Positions 12,045 through 24,800 of a stretch of 64,000 bases of DNA are shown in pieces. A program made the translations under genes and the position numbers. The stretch's first letter is position 1. Every line of letters starts with the position of its first letter. The stretch is from contig JAGYVD010000008.1 of the NCBI GenBank assembly GCA_021209875.1, positions 2,479,501 to 2,543,500 of the forward strand, given 5' to 3'. This DNA is from Rosellinia necatrix (lineage: Eukaryota > Ascomycota > Sordariomycetes > Xylariales > Xylariaceae). The notes under the pieces were generated by a model. The model made no database searches, had not been told where the DNA came from, and was given only the letters and a program-made list of their open reading frames with translations.

Positions 12045-13489
12045 TCAGGGCTGAATGACGAATCTTTGGAGGGCCACGGCATCTTCCTGAAAAGGGGTAG
12101 CACCCATATGCCTCCATGCCCCTCCCGCCATCAGCGCCACATCTTTCTCCTTAGATGGGAAGAGCAGTTCGGTACCGCTAAAGTCTCCCACATGCGTGAC
12201 GGATTTATCCTATAAGTCAAGATTTAGACCAGTATCAGTAACTTTTTCTATAGATCAGTAAATCAAGGCTTACTTACTAGGCCCAGGGTGAGCTTAATCA
12301 GCCCTTCCAGCCATTGCGGACCGTACTTATTGGCGGGTTGTTTCCCGTCGATAGCTAGGATCACATTGTCCGCGGCAACTGTCGCTTGACCCCGGGCGGT
12401 TCGAGAATTAGGGTTGGGTGTGTGAGTTTCTGCGACGTCACCACAAACGTATACATTAGGAAGCAAGTCGTCGTCAATCTGCATCGTGGGCTTGACGAGG
12501 ATGTGACCTGTGCTTGTTATAGACCCGGGGCTCAACTCAGCGATCAGCGCGGAGTTGGGCTTCTGGCCCGCACAGTTAACCTATCCTGCTGTTAGACAAG
12601 AGTTTATCTTCTCTCCTGCGCAAAATCAAGGCTATAGGTGGACGAAACTGACCAAGAAATCACATTTGACTTCCCTCCCACTCCTCAGCTTCACAACCCC
12701 CCGTTCCCTGTCTTCTCCTATCAACCTATCGCCAGTGATTACGTTGATGCCTAGATTCTTCAATTCATCCATCGCAGCTTTCTGTAATTCGGTGCCGAAT
12801 CGATGCATGACGTTGTCTCTCGAGTGCACCAGCACCACTGTTTTCTCGGAGTAGAGTGATTTCGCATCCGTCGCTAATTCCACGCCCGCAGCACCGCCGC
12901 CAACGACAACCAGGTTCTTCGCATCCTTGATTTTGGTTTGGAGGCCTCGCAACTTAGCGATACCCTCGGTTTTATCGTCGGCGTCCACGCGACTTGGCAA
13001 CGCATCCGTCGCTCCTGCCCCTGTTGCAACAACCAGAAACTCGTAGGGGATCTCTTCGCCGCTCTTCAAATGCACTTTATCCTTTGTAATACGGATAGCG
13101 CACCCTTGGATCCATTTCAAAACACCATCAGGAAGTTTGCGCAGATAAGGCCCGTAAGGGATGAAGGCCTTGTGTTCGTGTCCCTCGACTACAGAGAATC
13201 GCGGCAAAACCCAAGTAAAGTGAAAGTGGTCGTGTGGCTCGACGACAACTACTCGGTAGGACAAACCTGGTAAAAGAGCTTCGGCTATTGTTTTGGCGGC
13301 GTGGTAACCGGCCATCGAAGCTCCGACGACCACTATGTTGCGCTGCCTATGGTCGGCATGCTCGGGAGAGGAGAAGAGTCGGTGGCGGATACGTCTCATA
13401 CGCAACCATATAGAACGTGATATCAGATAGCCAATAAAGGCGCCAATGTTTCCCACCGCCCTTGCCACGAGCCAAGTCTTCTCGAGCAT
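12045..13489 (-). CDS. AMID/AIF2-like FAD-dependent NAD(P)H oxidoreductase
   Basis: Three exons: 13489-12653, 12580-12278 and 12209-12045, giving 434 residues in phase. It is a two-dinucleotide-binding-domain flavoprotein of the pyridine nucleotide-disulphide oxidoreductase class, closest in layout to AIFM2/FSP1 (AMID). The FAD-binding motif VVVGASMAG is at about 53-61, with the acidic end of the second strand at VVVVEPHDHFHF. ATGAG is near 155-159. The NAD(P)H motif VVVGGGAAGVE is at about 194-204, and the second FAD motif NVYVCGD is at 321-327. The C-terminus is MAGGAWRHMGATPFQEDAVAL. A hydrophobic segment at about 8-27 may anchor it to a membrane. No redox cysteine pair is visible. I chose MLEKTW as the start; an upstream in-frame ATG at 13624 would add 45 mostly hydrophobic residues. 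AMID-type enzymes reduce quinones, and in fungi the role is little known. Confidence 0.88.
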
Positions 13490-15254
13490 TTCAGGTCGAT
13501 TGTCAAAGGTTTCCGGCCTTCTCACGAGATCAAGCAATGTTGGAAGGAGTGGTGGGAGGGAACATACAGAAAAAAGAAGAAAAAGGAAACAAACAACACA
13601 GGTTCGTAGTAGTAAAGGCGACACACGAGGTACTTAGCCAACTACCCAGGTTGGGATGTCATGGCTGCTTATATATACACAATACCAAGATCCCTGGGCC
13701 AGGTCGCGGAAATGAGGGTGCATAGAAGACACACCACCCGAGCCACCCAGCTTATCCATAACTCCTTCCTGGGCAGGGGCTAAGTTTTGTTTCGGGGGTG
13801 AGTCGAGCCCGGTAGGTAAGCTGCTGCACAGGTGATGGGCTAGATCAGATAAGATTAGATCTAATTATCGCAGAGCCGGTAGGCGTCAGCTTATTGACCC
13901 TCGTTAAAACCCTCTATTTGGTGAAAATGCCGGCCGAAGCCGGTATCGGCCTCGGCGCTGGGGAGCTCTCGGGGTCGGTGAATTGTACGGCGGAGTTACT
14001 GCAACTACTCAAACACCGACGATCTAGTTAGTCTCTAAAATGTACTCGAGTGATCTTAACACTTTTGGTATTCTGTGTGATGTTGGCACCTGGAAACTAG
14101 GCTACTATATAGATAGTGGCCTTTTCATGATTCTCGATCGGAATATCACGTAACTGACTATAAGCTTCCTGATGAAGGGAGGGTAGCGATGGGTAAGGGG
14201 TTCAGAATACACCTCGAGTATTCTTGAGCCTATCATGGTCTATCACACCAAGTGACAAGTGATGGCAATGACGGCTTGGCTTCTGTACATGGGTTAGCCT
14301 TTAGGAGATAATTTATGTATGTATGCACTCGGCCAATCTTGAACTGGGAAGTTCCCTGAAGAAAAGACAAAGTTAAAATTCAGAACAGGGAATCCATCTC
14401 CTGGTAGATTTCTATAACCAAAATGTCTGCATCTCTTCAATAAATTAGTTTGCATGCACGCATAGGTTTTATTATTACTTAGGATACGCCCAGAGATAAC
14501 CAAATCCCACGTGGTCGCTCTCTCGTGCAGTGATGAATCTTGATGCAGCAAGATTTACATCATGATCGTCCTCCTTTCACGATCGTCGTCATCCCGTCTT
14601 GGTAGCTTCCGAATCTAGTCCATCATATGTTCCCACTTAATCCCCGCCATCACGATCCTCACAGCCCCGGGGCCCGAGAAGAACTACGACCTGTCACAGA
14701 ATAAAGCAGATATTATCAGAGGCCTGAATTCTTCGGATTCATATAGATAAGCGGTTAAGATGTGTTTACGAGAGATTAAGCACGTAAGGTGACTATATGC
14801 GCAGTACCGGTACCATCCCCGGACATCCCTGTACCGTAGGTAAGCCATTGCGTGCGCCGTTACAGTTGCCTCCAGTGGGGGTATCCAGGGCTTATAGGTA
14901 CGGATGCGGCAACAGCTATCAAGTTTAATGGTTCATGGGGGGTAATGATAGGCCACCTAGTCGTGCCTCCATCAGCTGTATGGTACTTGTTCCAAGCCAA
15001 CCTCCCACTGGCTCTCCTCACTAACTCCCGGCAATCCACTCGTTCGGTCAGCTGCTGCACCACAACACCAAGCTATTGTATCCCTACTCGACTGCATACC
15101 TACCACCTGGGTAGTTCCAACCTTGACCTTCCCCCCGTTCTAAGACACAAACACAACCTGCCGACGACACCAACTGCACGGATAGGCGTCTGTTTCGTCT
15201 GCGCACCAATTATCCGTTTGCTGTTCTTCGCGTCGCCGAGCCGAGTTGTCCAAG
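13490..15254. other. Intergenic between divergent genes
   Basis: This is the shared upstream region of the divergent oxidoreductase and SDS23 genes. The SDS23-proximal part (15000-15254) is C/T-rich, as fungal promoters often are. The middle is AT-rich. No open frame has protein character. Confidence 0.5.
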
Positions 15255-16884
15255 ATGGAACAGCATCCCGCATTCCACTTCGGGAGCAATCCTAACTCGA
15301 GGGAAAGTGACTCTGCCATCTCGTCCGTTCCGAAACCCATTCCGACACCACCCCCGCAGCATCTGCCGCAGCGAACGCCCTCGTCCTCGAGCCTTCACAA
15401 GGCCAGCATTGCCTCGGCCCATAGCCATCGCTCTAGCTTTGCTGATAATCTCAGAGGCTTGCCCTCGTCGCCGCGCTCTCAGCGACATCCTTCTTTCACC
15501 CAATCCGCGATCCAGGACCTCCTCAACCACCCGCCCGCCCCGAGGCAGCACAATCCTCGTTTCGCCGGCCGAGATTGGAGGGACATTGCCATTGGCGAGC
15601 TCATTTCTGACGATGACGTCCGATGGGTCGACATGGACACCAGCGTCGAGGACGCCTCAATGGTCAGTCGGTTGCTATCCCACTCCCCCCAATGCCCCGC
15701 CTGACGAGATGCCAGGCCCTCGTGAAGAACACCACAAACAACGTCGTCTTGATCCGCGAGGATTCAACGAGCGCTAGCGCAGTCTCCACATTTGACTATA
15801 GCGATCTAAATACCTACATCCTGGTCGTTGTCGGTCTAGGCCATCCGCCAGACGACTTAGTGGCGCTGTACGATGATGTAGCCAAACGAGCACAGGCCCG
15901 TGACAGCATCCCGCTCCGCGACATCCAGCCAATCTGCCGGAAGGAGAGCCTAGTCACGCTGCAAGGCGACGAGGATTTAGCCAGAGCCATCGAGGTCTTC
16001 GGTAGTGGTATCCACCGTATCCTCGTCACCAACTTCCAGGCCGAGGTTGTTGGCATCTTGAGCCAGATAAAACTTACGGAATTCTTCTGGAATGAGGGTA
16101 TCAATTTCAGGGCTATCGATGACCTGTACCCAAAACTCATGAAAGAACTCGGTGTTGGGTCCCAGCAAATCATAGCTGTCAAGTAGGTGGCCGGCCCCCT
16201 ATCAACCGCAACCGGTACAGTGCAATGCTAACACCCGACAGCTCCGACAGCCCTCTGGTGGACGCACTTACGCTGATGAACCAGGAGGGCCTGACGAGTG
16301 TGGCGGTCGTTGACAATGGCCTGAACGTTGTAGGGAACATATCAACTGCGGACGTCAGGCTGCTCATCAGCGCTGCCAGCCTTCCGCTGTTCCAAAACAC
16401 TTGCATGCACTTTATCTCGGTTATTTTGACAGAGCGGGGCATGGAGATGGGGCGAGACTCGTTCCCCGTATTCTACGTGAACCCCTATTCGACGCTTGCG
16501 CACACGGTAGCTAAGCTTGTGGCCACTCACTCACATCGCATGTGGGTAGTGGAGTCTGCTTCGCCGTCCCCATCGACCCCTAGTACACCCTCCTTCCCTC
16601 CCACGGTGCTCGTGTCAAATTCAACTCCTTCATCTCAGCCAGGCGTGTCGGGGGGCCACTATCCTTCCGCATCGGTTCCAGCGTCAGCACTTTCGGGCTC
16701 CCATCTCTCAGGCCGCCTGACCGGCGTCGTTACGTTGACAGACATTCTTAACCTGTTTGCCAGGTCCACTGGCCTCCACCCTTCCGATCCCAGTGAGCAG
16801 CGGGCCAGGAGACGACGAAGTTCAAGTAGTTCGGTTCGACCGTCGATGGAGTCGTCCCGAGCGAGCATCGATATCCGTCGCTAA
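15255..16884 (+). CDS. SDS23: SDS23-type CBS-domain protein
   Basis: Three exons: 15255-15662, 15716-16182 and 16242-16884, giving 505 residues. The order of segments is that of the Sds23/Psp1 family. A Ser/Pro-rich disordered N-terminus (about 1-85) precedes a run of CBS repeats from about 115 to 345, for example [18 protein letters not shown] at the first join, [19 protein letters not shown] in the first pair, and [18 protein letters not shown] in the second. A last CBS element, [20 protein letters not shown], follows a Ser/Pro insert, and the C-terminus is RRRRSSSSS. In yeasts Sds23 binds and inhibits PP2A/PP6-type phosphatases and links nutrient state to mitotic entry and cell separation; CBS pairs usually bind adenine nucleotides. 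The start is the first [13 protein letters not shown]. The first intron starts GTCAGT. Confidence 0.93.
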
Positions 16885-17720
16885 CATACGTTACCAGCAT
16901 ATCCTGGGTCGCCTTTGGCCCACGGTCTTATAGTCCCCAGAGCAATGGGGCGAGATGGGTTGAGGAGGCTTCGTGCCACCCAAGTTTGCCGAAATTTGTT
17001 TTTCCGGTCGCTCGGCATGGTGCTCTAGACTAGGACGCCACTCGAGCTTTACGTATGTGACGGGGTTGCATGGTTTTGGAGTTTACAGGGGTTATGGGAA
17101 TATGTGAAAGGTACCTGGTGTAGGTGCTTCAAGGCGTTGTCGGTTCATGTGCTTTTCTTGTCACTGTGAAAATACTACGAGACAGGTACTATCCTACGAA
17201 TTAGTTAAACGAGGCTCCGTGAAGAAAGGCCCAAGCCTCCAATAGGCTGGCACACAAATCGCAAATAATCAACATCAATCCTTGTTTCGTCTTCAACCTA
17301 TGTTACTCCCGAAGTGCCTACTCAGGCGGATGGCCATTTTGTGTGCTCTTGCGACGGTCGTCTGGTTTTAACGCCCCATGTTGCCCGACCCAGCCCAGGT
17401 GTTGCCTAACCCAGCCCAGGTGTGTGCACCCCCAATGAAGCTGATCTTCAGTTGTTACATCATACCTTGGGTACCCCGCCCCACCAACATACAGCGCCAA
17501 GACCAGTCAAGGCTTCAGGCAGTCTGCACCGTCTTGTTGCCGTCTTGCCGTCAACAACTGAGGAAGCTTGACTTAAACAACCAACTTACATGCACAGAGC
17601 GACTACTCACACTCCAAATATCCATATACTAAGTCGGTAATCTACAATCCTCGAAGCCAAGCTTCCACGTGCCTCCTCTTCCCCTTCTTTGCGACAGCAA
17701 AAACCGTGTAGTTTTCCACC
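16885..17720. other. Intergenic between SDS23 and MOG1
   Basis: Contains the SDS23 3' flank and the MOG1 promoter. A 16 bp CCCAGCCCAGGTGT-like word is repeated at about 17388 and 17408. I see no gene. Confidence 0.5.
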
Positions 17721-18815
17721 ATGACGGAATACCAAAGCACCCCGCTATTTGGAGGGGCACTTTCTTGCGACCTGCCGACCAACTTCGCCGATGTTAGGTA
17801 CGTCAGAGATCGACTCGTTTCTTTGCGTCTCTCTCATATCCCGCAATGCTATAGCCTCAAGGCGAGCGAGCGGCGATGCCATCTCCACCTCCCACTATCA
17901 CTACCACTCCCACTGCTGCCACTCCCACTGCTGCCACTCCCACTGCTGCCATCACCGCTGCTACCACCACTACCACTACCATTGTCACAGGGGTGAAAGA
18001 CGCAGTATACACAAGCGCACACTCGGAGAAAAACTCAGGCGCTAGAAGATTAGCCCAATAGATGTGGCGTGCATAAAGCATAGACTAATAATACACTTGG
18101 GGATCCGTTCTCAAAAACAGCCAGCTGCGCCAGGTCCCCGACAACCAAGAAGTGTATATCGACAAAGATGGCTTCACTAGCATCATCGTTGAGATTAACG
18201 AGCGTGTCGGTGGCGAGGGCAGCTCGGACGAAGTCGACGGCCGCGCACTGATCACACACCTCGAAGAGATTGTCGGCCAAGATGCCGAAGGCTTGAAAGT
18301 CTGGAGCACCACGCGTACGCGATTCTCGAAGCTTGAGTACGTTGCCTTTTTTATCATTTGCACTTTCCCCCCTGACTGCTCCTATGTCCTATGGTCCGTA
18401 AAAGGCGCCGTTCAAGTCCCCAGTTTCTCGCGCTCGTCATACATATACGTAGCCAGATACTTCTCGCTAATTCCCACGCTCCGCACGTCATAGCGAAGAC
18501 ATACCAGCATACACCCTCATCGCCACCCTCACGCCTCGACCGCCGCCCAAACCAGAAGTCGATAGTAGCGGCGCTCTACAACCGAACACACCCGACTTCA
18601 CGGCCATGATATTGACACTCGTGCGCCTCGAGCGCGAGAGTACAGATCTTCTCATCACCGTCAACGTGCCGCACATTCGCGGTTCGTACGACGAAGACGA
18701 CGTCGATCTACAACTCGGAAAGCAGGGGCGGTTGGTAGGAGATGCTGTCGATTATGCCTCTCGCATCTGGGAGTCATTCAAGGTCAGGGACTGGGGATTG
18801 TTCAAGGAGGTGTAA
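17721..18815 (+). CDS. MOG1: Mog1, Ran GTPase-binding nuclear import factor
   Basis: Three exons: 17721-17797, 18121-18336 and 18494-18815, giving 204 residues, close to yeast Mog1 (218). The protein opens with TPLFGGALSCDLPTNFADVR and SQLRQVPDNQEVYID, the Mog1 signature. It continues with VDGRALITHLEEI and closes with RLERESTDLLITVNVPH...DYASRIWESFKVRDWGLF. Mog1 binds Ran and promotes nucleotide release, supporting nuclear protein import. Intron 1 is unusually long (323 bp) and carries a 15 bp minisatellite. Both introns start GTACGT. The importin Kap121 gene, which acts in the same Ran-dependent pathway, lies 7 kb to the left; no shared regulation is visible. Confidence 0.93.
17906..17950. 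repeat. 15 bp minisatellite inside MOG1 intron 1
   Basis: Three perfect copies of ACTCCCACTGCTGCC occupy 17906-17950, flanked by degenerate CCACTA-type copies on both sides. It lies wholly inside the proposed first intron of MOG1. Confidence 0.9.
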
Positions 18816-19265
18816 GCTGGAAACAAAGGAATGTAATTTGAAATAGGGTTTTTTTTGGGGTGCTAGGCCGGTAGACCTGGGGTTTTAGGACCGAAGTAAT
18901 GACGACTTGAATCCTTAAAGGGAACAGGACAACTTACGAGCACATTGAACCGTATGCTACTTTAGAAAAACTAGTCTTGCCCATACCCAGAGGAATGAAT
19001 GGGCTATGCCAATTTACCATAGAAAGGAATGGTCTTGATCCTGTCAACCTTTTTAGGTGGAATAGATTATGAACCCCCGACTACGCCCTTTACGAATCAT
19101 GGTCGACCAAGGATTGCATAAGATCAAGATGCAAAGAAAATAATCGAGGGCGCCAGTTTAATACTCAAAAGCGGCATGCGTGTATCAAAGACTCGCTATA
19201 ACCGCCATGATATCCAACCCCCCTAATGAGAAAACGCAGCTAAAGTACAGACCCAAGGCAACAGC
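18816..19265. other. Intergenic between convergent genes
   Basis: Short AT-rich 3' flanks of MOG1 and the SprT gene. A run of T and G occurs at 18848-18860. I see no gene. Confidence 0.5.
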
Positions 19266-21881
19266 CTATGCAAAGATGTCATAGGCGGGCTTCTTCTTCT
19301 TCTTCTTCGCCTTTTTGGCAGCAGCAGCGCCGCGACCATCAGAATCGCCGTCGTCCTCGTCCTCGTCCTCGTCCTCGATCGTCAACACCTCGACAGAAGC
19401 CGTCAACCCGCCCACGCCGGGCTCCCCGGCGGCCTTCTTCTTCCCCTTCTTGACTCCCTCCTCCTCCTCCTCCTCCCCTCCCCCCCGCTCCTCCTTGGCC
19501 TTCTTCTGGCGCTCTGCCCAGCGCGCCGAGACGATGGCCATCTTCTCGCCGAACGAGAGGCCCTTGTGCGAGACGGCGAGGGCCCGCATCTCGACCGACG
19601 TGAACTCCTGGTACGCGCTCTTCTTCCTCTCCGTCTTCTGTGCCCCTGCCCCGGTCCCAGTCCCCGCACGTACACCCCCACCGCCACCGCCACCGCCGCC
19701 GCCGTCGTTGTCGTCATTTTTACTCGTGTTGGCGGTGGTAGTAGAGGCGTTGCCGCCGCCGCCGCCGCCGCCGCCGCGGGGCACGGGCTTGACCTGCACG
19801 AGGACCCCGCCCTTGCAGCGGCCGCAGCGCTGGCGCAGCGGGTCGACGCTCCGCGAGTGGCGGCGCACCTCGGCCGCGCAGTCCGCGCAGCGCCAGACGA
19901 AGCGGTACTCGATCTCGTAGCTGTGGCGCGTCGTGACGTTGATCTCGACGCCGCGGTCGCGCGGCGTCCTCAACACGCCCACCTTCATCATCCCCCCCAT
20001 CCCCCTCCTCTTCCTCTTCCCCCCCTTTTCGCGCCTTTCTTACCACCACCACCACCACCACCACCACCACCACTACCAATAGAAGAAGAAGTGGAGCCGG
20101 CACCGGCACCGGCGGCGTTCATCACGCGACGCCCGTACGTCTTGAACTCGGCGCCGTGCGCGAGCTTGGGCTTCCCGTGCAGCAGGAACACGGCGAGGTG
20201 GCAGAACTCGTGGGCCACCGTGTTCAGCAGGTCCGACTCGTTCGAGAGCACCTTGGTCGCGAGCTCGATGGACGCGTAGTGCTGCGTCGTCGTCGTCATC
20301 TTCTTCGTGATGGCCGCCTTGGCGGTGGTGGCAGCCGCGGCAGATGACGATGGCGACGAAGTCGAGGTAGATGCCGATGCGGAGGTGGAGGTGGAGGTAG
20401 AGGGGGGTTTGGAGATGGTGGTCGTCGTCGTCTTGCACTTCCAGTGCGCGCGCCCGGCCGTCGTGAGCAGCGTGTTCGACCAGACGACGCGCAGGCCCCC
20501 CGTGCTCTCCGTCAGCCGCCCCAGCCGGCCGCCCGTGACGGCCTCGTCGAGCTCGGCGAGGAAGTCCCGCGCCAGGCCTTCTTTGACGCCGTCGAAGGCG
20601 CGCCTCGCCTCCTTCTTCTCCGGGCTCGTCCCGTACCGCCGCCGCAGCTCCTCCCTGCTGTCGGGCGCCGGCAGCCCGGGCTTGTTCGCCTTCCCCTTCG
20701 CCGTCGTCGTCGCCGACGTCGGCTTCTTCGGCGGCGAGTGCTCGTCGATCCACGCGAAGTTCACCTCCGGGTCCCAGAACTCCTTGTGCTCGGGCTTCCA
20801 CGGTGAGTCGGGGATGCGGGGGCCTTTGGCCGGCGATGGCGGGAGGTTCTTCCTCGGCGTCATCGGCTCCAGGACCGGGGCTTTGGCAGGCTTGGTGGCT
20901 GGTTCATCCGGCTCCGATTCCTCGTTGAAGCTGCGTGGTTCTCAGTAAGTCCCTGCCAACACGGCAGCCCGTAGGTAGAGATACGCACATCTTAAGCTTT
21001 TCAAAGGCATCCTCCAGATTTCCTTTCCGCCCTGTCTTTACTTGTGTAGCTAGAACCTTCGGTATGCTCTGCTTCTCCGAGCGCTTCTTAGGCTTCGTTA
21101 TTGGATCATCCTGGATTGGCTTTGCCCATGCTGGATCCTTCTTGCTTGGGTCGGTCGACGAAGATAATATCCGGCGCTGTACCCGGCGAGGGCCAATTGG
21201 ACTTGGTGAGCGTTGCGGAGGAGAGATTGAGGGATTGTCAAAATCCGAATCCCTTCCTAAAATAAAGTCCGACTCCTCGTCCTCGCTGGGTAGTGGGATG
21301 TCATCCTCGCTATCGTCCTCGTCCTCCGACTCAGATTCATCTGACGATACAATCCAATCCAGTTCTTTCCGGGCAGTCTTCTGCTCCAGCGCCTTCTTTT
21401 CCCCCCTCGAGATCAATCGTCTGGTCCTTTTTGGCGCTTCCGGTGGTGAGCTATCGGGCTTGACACCGCCAGTAACCACCCGCGACCCGGCGTGCTTGCT
21501 CTTTACCGGGAGACGATCGAGTAACTCTCCTGCCAGAGAGGTCCTGGTCTCTTCTACTCTGGCTTGGGCCCGTGGTGGTTGTCTGGCGCTAGGCACACGA
21601 CCGGCCGCCGCCCCCATTTCCATCTCAAGGCCCTGCCATGGCTTCGTAAGTGAGCTATCCACCGGCTGTGCCTGGCCAAGTTTCCTCCTCCGTCTCGTAG
21701 TAGCAGACGTCTTCCCTACGTCCTCGTTGGCATTCGTTTGTGCTGTTTTTGGTGGGTCCGTTCGTCTGGCCCCGCTCTCCTTGCCGCGGCTCAGTTCCTT
21801 GCCTGTTGTCTTGTGTTTCCGTCTCTCGACCACAACTTCGATGTTAGGAAATTCGTCCTCGCTATTGGATTCAGATGCCAT
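19266..21881 (-). CDS. SprT-like metalloprotease with zinc ribbon and HMG-like tail
   Basis: Three exons: 21881-20989, 20930-20126 and 19982-19266, giving 804 residues. Residues 1-530 are largely disordered, with acidic Ser patches (SSDESESEDEDDSEDD) and basic stretches. The SprT domain carries the zinc metalloprotease motif HEFCH (538-542) with a further His near 556. It then continues across an intron as TYGRR-VGVLRTPRDRGVEI and TTRHSYEIEYRFVW. A zinc ribbon follows (CADC 598-601, CGRC 619-622). The C-terminal part has SAYQEFTSVEMRALAVSHKG and ARWAERQKKAKEE, like the HMG-box tail of fungal SprT proteins, then acidic and Lys-rich runs. Relatives (GCNA, Spartan, fission-yeast HMG/SprT protein) act on DNA-protein crosslinks in chromatin. 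The second intron (19983-20125, GTGATG...GAAG) holds a GGT repeat. I chose this intron because it restores the family sequence and phase; a frameshift is the alternative. Confidence 0.85.
20042..20076. repeat. (ACC/GGT)n trinucleotide repeat in SprT intron
   Basis: About eleven ACC units (GGT on the coding strand) lie inside the proposed second intron of the SprT gene. Read through, they would encode poly-glycine. Confidence 0.9.
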
Positions 21882-24800
21882 GGTGGCAAATTTCTGTATT
21901 TATGCAGTATAAATGCAGTATTGGTGCAGTACTGATACAGTACAAATGCAGTCTTATGAGATGCGATATGACTGTAACTACGGAGCATGTATTTATTTGA
22001 GGCCTGAGCGAAGAAAATAGTATGTCCAGCCCGTTGATGAGTTGTCTTGGGCGGGTCGATAGGTGGTTGGTTGCCAGGCAACTAGCGCCCCTCGCTGCTG
22101 CAATACAGGTCCCTCGCTGCAACACAGGCAGCACCAACACCCCAGAACGGGGCCTATCTAGAGGCCCCAATCAAACACCACCAGGCCGCTAACTAACTTA
22201 CATCAAGCAAACAAATGGAAGAGAGAAACAATGCACTCGATTCATGAACATCGAAAAACCTTACGACAGTATACGAAAAGTCTATCATTTTACTATTCTA
22301 CCCAACATTTGTCAACATGGCGTAATATGTAGATTTGCATGTCTCAAAAGCTTACCACGCGAATTGATTCATGTCGAATGTCTTTCCTCATCGCACATTG
22401 CAAGACATCCATAGCAGCAGCATCAATGCTGAACCCACGCATTTGCGTCACATATGCATACGATAGCATAGACGCCAGAATCAATAACTTATGTATTCAC
22501 CTATGTCGCGACACGGATGGGAGATGCTTAATCAGTGAAGCCATGCTCTCTCTACGGAGGAACCGGGGACTCGATCCACCTCTGTCTCAGGCCTGTATGA
22601 GCAGGCATCCTAACAATGCGGTCCGAACCGGGTTACCAACACTACAACCGGAGGAATCGTAGAGCCTATTTTTAGGCGCGCTCTCTCTCTGTATTCTCGA
22701 AATAATTAGCCCTCTGCATATTTATGTAGTGTATTCACTTGATCCTTGTTTCTATTTTGACCATGGGATCCAAGCATAGGATGGACAGCCTTTGGCCTGG
22801 GAAATTAGTCATATTTTCCCTCCGGATTAGAAACTCCTAGTTACACTACAAACTCGAACAATTTCCTGGGTATGCTCCTCTTAAGACAGGGTCAGGTCCG
22901 GTAATAGCAAGTCTCTGCCATTTCACCCGACAACCCCGTCACGGGCATTAGAAATATACAGCATCATCCCCAAAGTGCCATTAAATTACCCTTGGTACAC
23001 TAGGTTAGTTTGCCCCCCCTCCCCTCCCCCTCCCCTCCCTCCCCTCATATAGGCTGACGGATAGACCGGACCCTGGAGATGAAGTCAGAAGCGGGAGACT
23101 CTAAACGATGTAAAGACAATCAATGAAGAAAGGCGGGCACATATTAACCATGAGAACTCGAGAATGAAGACGGCTTGCTTTGGAGTATATTGTAATTGCG
23201 AGAAATATCCGCATAGTGACGATCAATGCAAAGTTTGGCGATGCTATATTCAGAAGAAATATCAAGATTATCGAAACAAAAGAAAACTACATAATTATGA
23301 TGGTAGAGTTCCTCAAATATACGCCATTTCAGTGTAATCAGACTTCCCGCCCATTACAAAATATTAAATAGCAGATTACAACTGCAATGACAGCATTTTA
23401 GAACCCATACAACTACTTGTAGCTCCGGTATCCAATTTATATAACCACCGGGTGAGTGGTTGGATTGGTAACGATTAGCGAATCCCCAGCGTGTAGTACG
23501 TTTTTTTTTTTTTTAGGCACCTGGCTCGAAGATATTTAGTAGCTTTCAATAATATTTCGGGGTATTATGCAACTTGTTTGAGGCATCTGTGTGGGTTTTT
23601 GGTGCGGTGCTGCATATTCCGTTCGACCTAACGTACTCACTGCGGGGGTGGACGAATGGAATAGGGATGGGCCTCATCTTGTCGTGTGGTAAAACGGGGC
23701 AGGATGTCGTGTCAACCCGATATTCGACGGCCACACACACTGGACGAACAACATAACATACTTAGTTAGGTCGGGCTTTCTTGTAACAACGTAGTGAACT
23801 GGATTGGACCCGATTTAACAAGGCAAACTCCCTTCGACACTGAGTTGTTAAAGCACCATGCTTGTTCTCTTCTCATTCGCTTATTATCGATGATCATCAG
23901 CTCTGCTGTCATCAAAATGGGTGTGTTCGGGCCGGGATCAAGTCGATAACTAACTGATCTTTTACTTTTACGATACTTATGTAGATTCGTTATACAACAT
24001 TGAATCGAATGCGTTCACTATTTGGTAATGGTTAGTGCATGCATAGCCGCCTCTGTTTCCGTGCGAAGGTTTAAGATACACTAGTAGCTGGGTTGTACTT
24101 GTAGTTTAACTTCCTATGGATAAAAATGACCCGAGATAGAGCTGCAAGGTAAGGCTTGCTAGTTTGTTCTCGTGGTGAAGGACCATACCAGAGCCAGTGC
24201 ATTGGTGCCTTGAGTGCATTAGGACTATGTGCAGCACACTACAGCGCACTACAGCACACCACTGGGCACGTTCGTAGGTATGTGGGTATAACTATATATG
24301 TGTAATGTATAATGTATATACGGTAGGCAGTGTAGGGCAGAGCACGTGCAGCTAGAAGCCCCTGAAATTCCGTACTAGGTAGCTGAAGTTAGATGCCTGC
24401 ACTAACCTTGTTAACCATATATGGGGTTCGGATCTGACACTCAACAAGTCGGCTGCAGATCCAAGCGGTCTAGCCAGCGAGCCCAATCAGTCCCTGAAAC
24501 ATGATTGCTCACATGTTCGGTCTGAAGGAAAACCGCCGATTCCTCTGCGGCACCAATAGTGGAAAAAAAGATTTTCTGACTCGAGAATTGAGCTCACTAA
24601 CTAGTGTACTGGAAATGGTTTATAGTTTTCTTGCCGGAAGCATTTCGTCATCTAGCAAATCAAGACGAAAAAAACACTCCTCATTGTTCAGCCCTCCTAG
24701 AACACGGTTTAATACCTTACTAGGCTAGGTAGCCATTACATATCTCCGGACGGGATTGACGGGAAATCTGGCAAGGATATTCATGCCGAGTCGCTACATC

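Noticed and set aside
20307..21912. Long plus-strand open frames across the SprT gene
   Set aside because: They are shadows of a GC-rich gene; the minus strand has HEFCH, a zinc ribbon and valid introns.
22545..22640. Minus-strand tRNA-like segment with CTCATA loop and GATCGAGT
   Set aside because: The loop has six bases, no D arm is visible and the T stem does not pair; at best a decayed tRNA.
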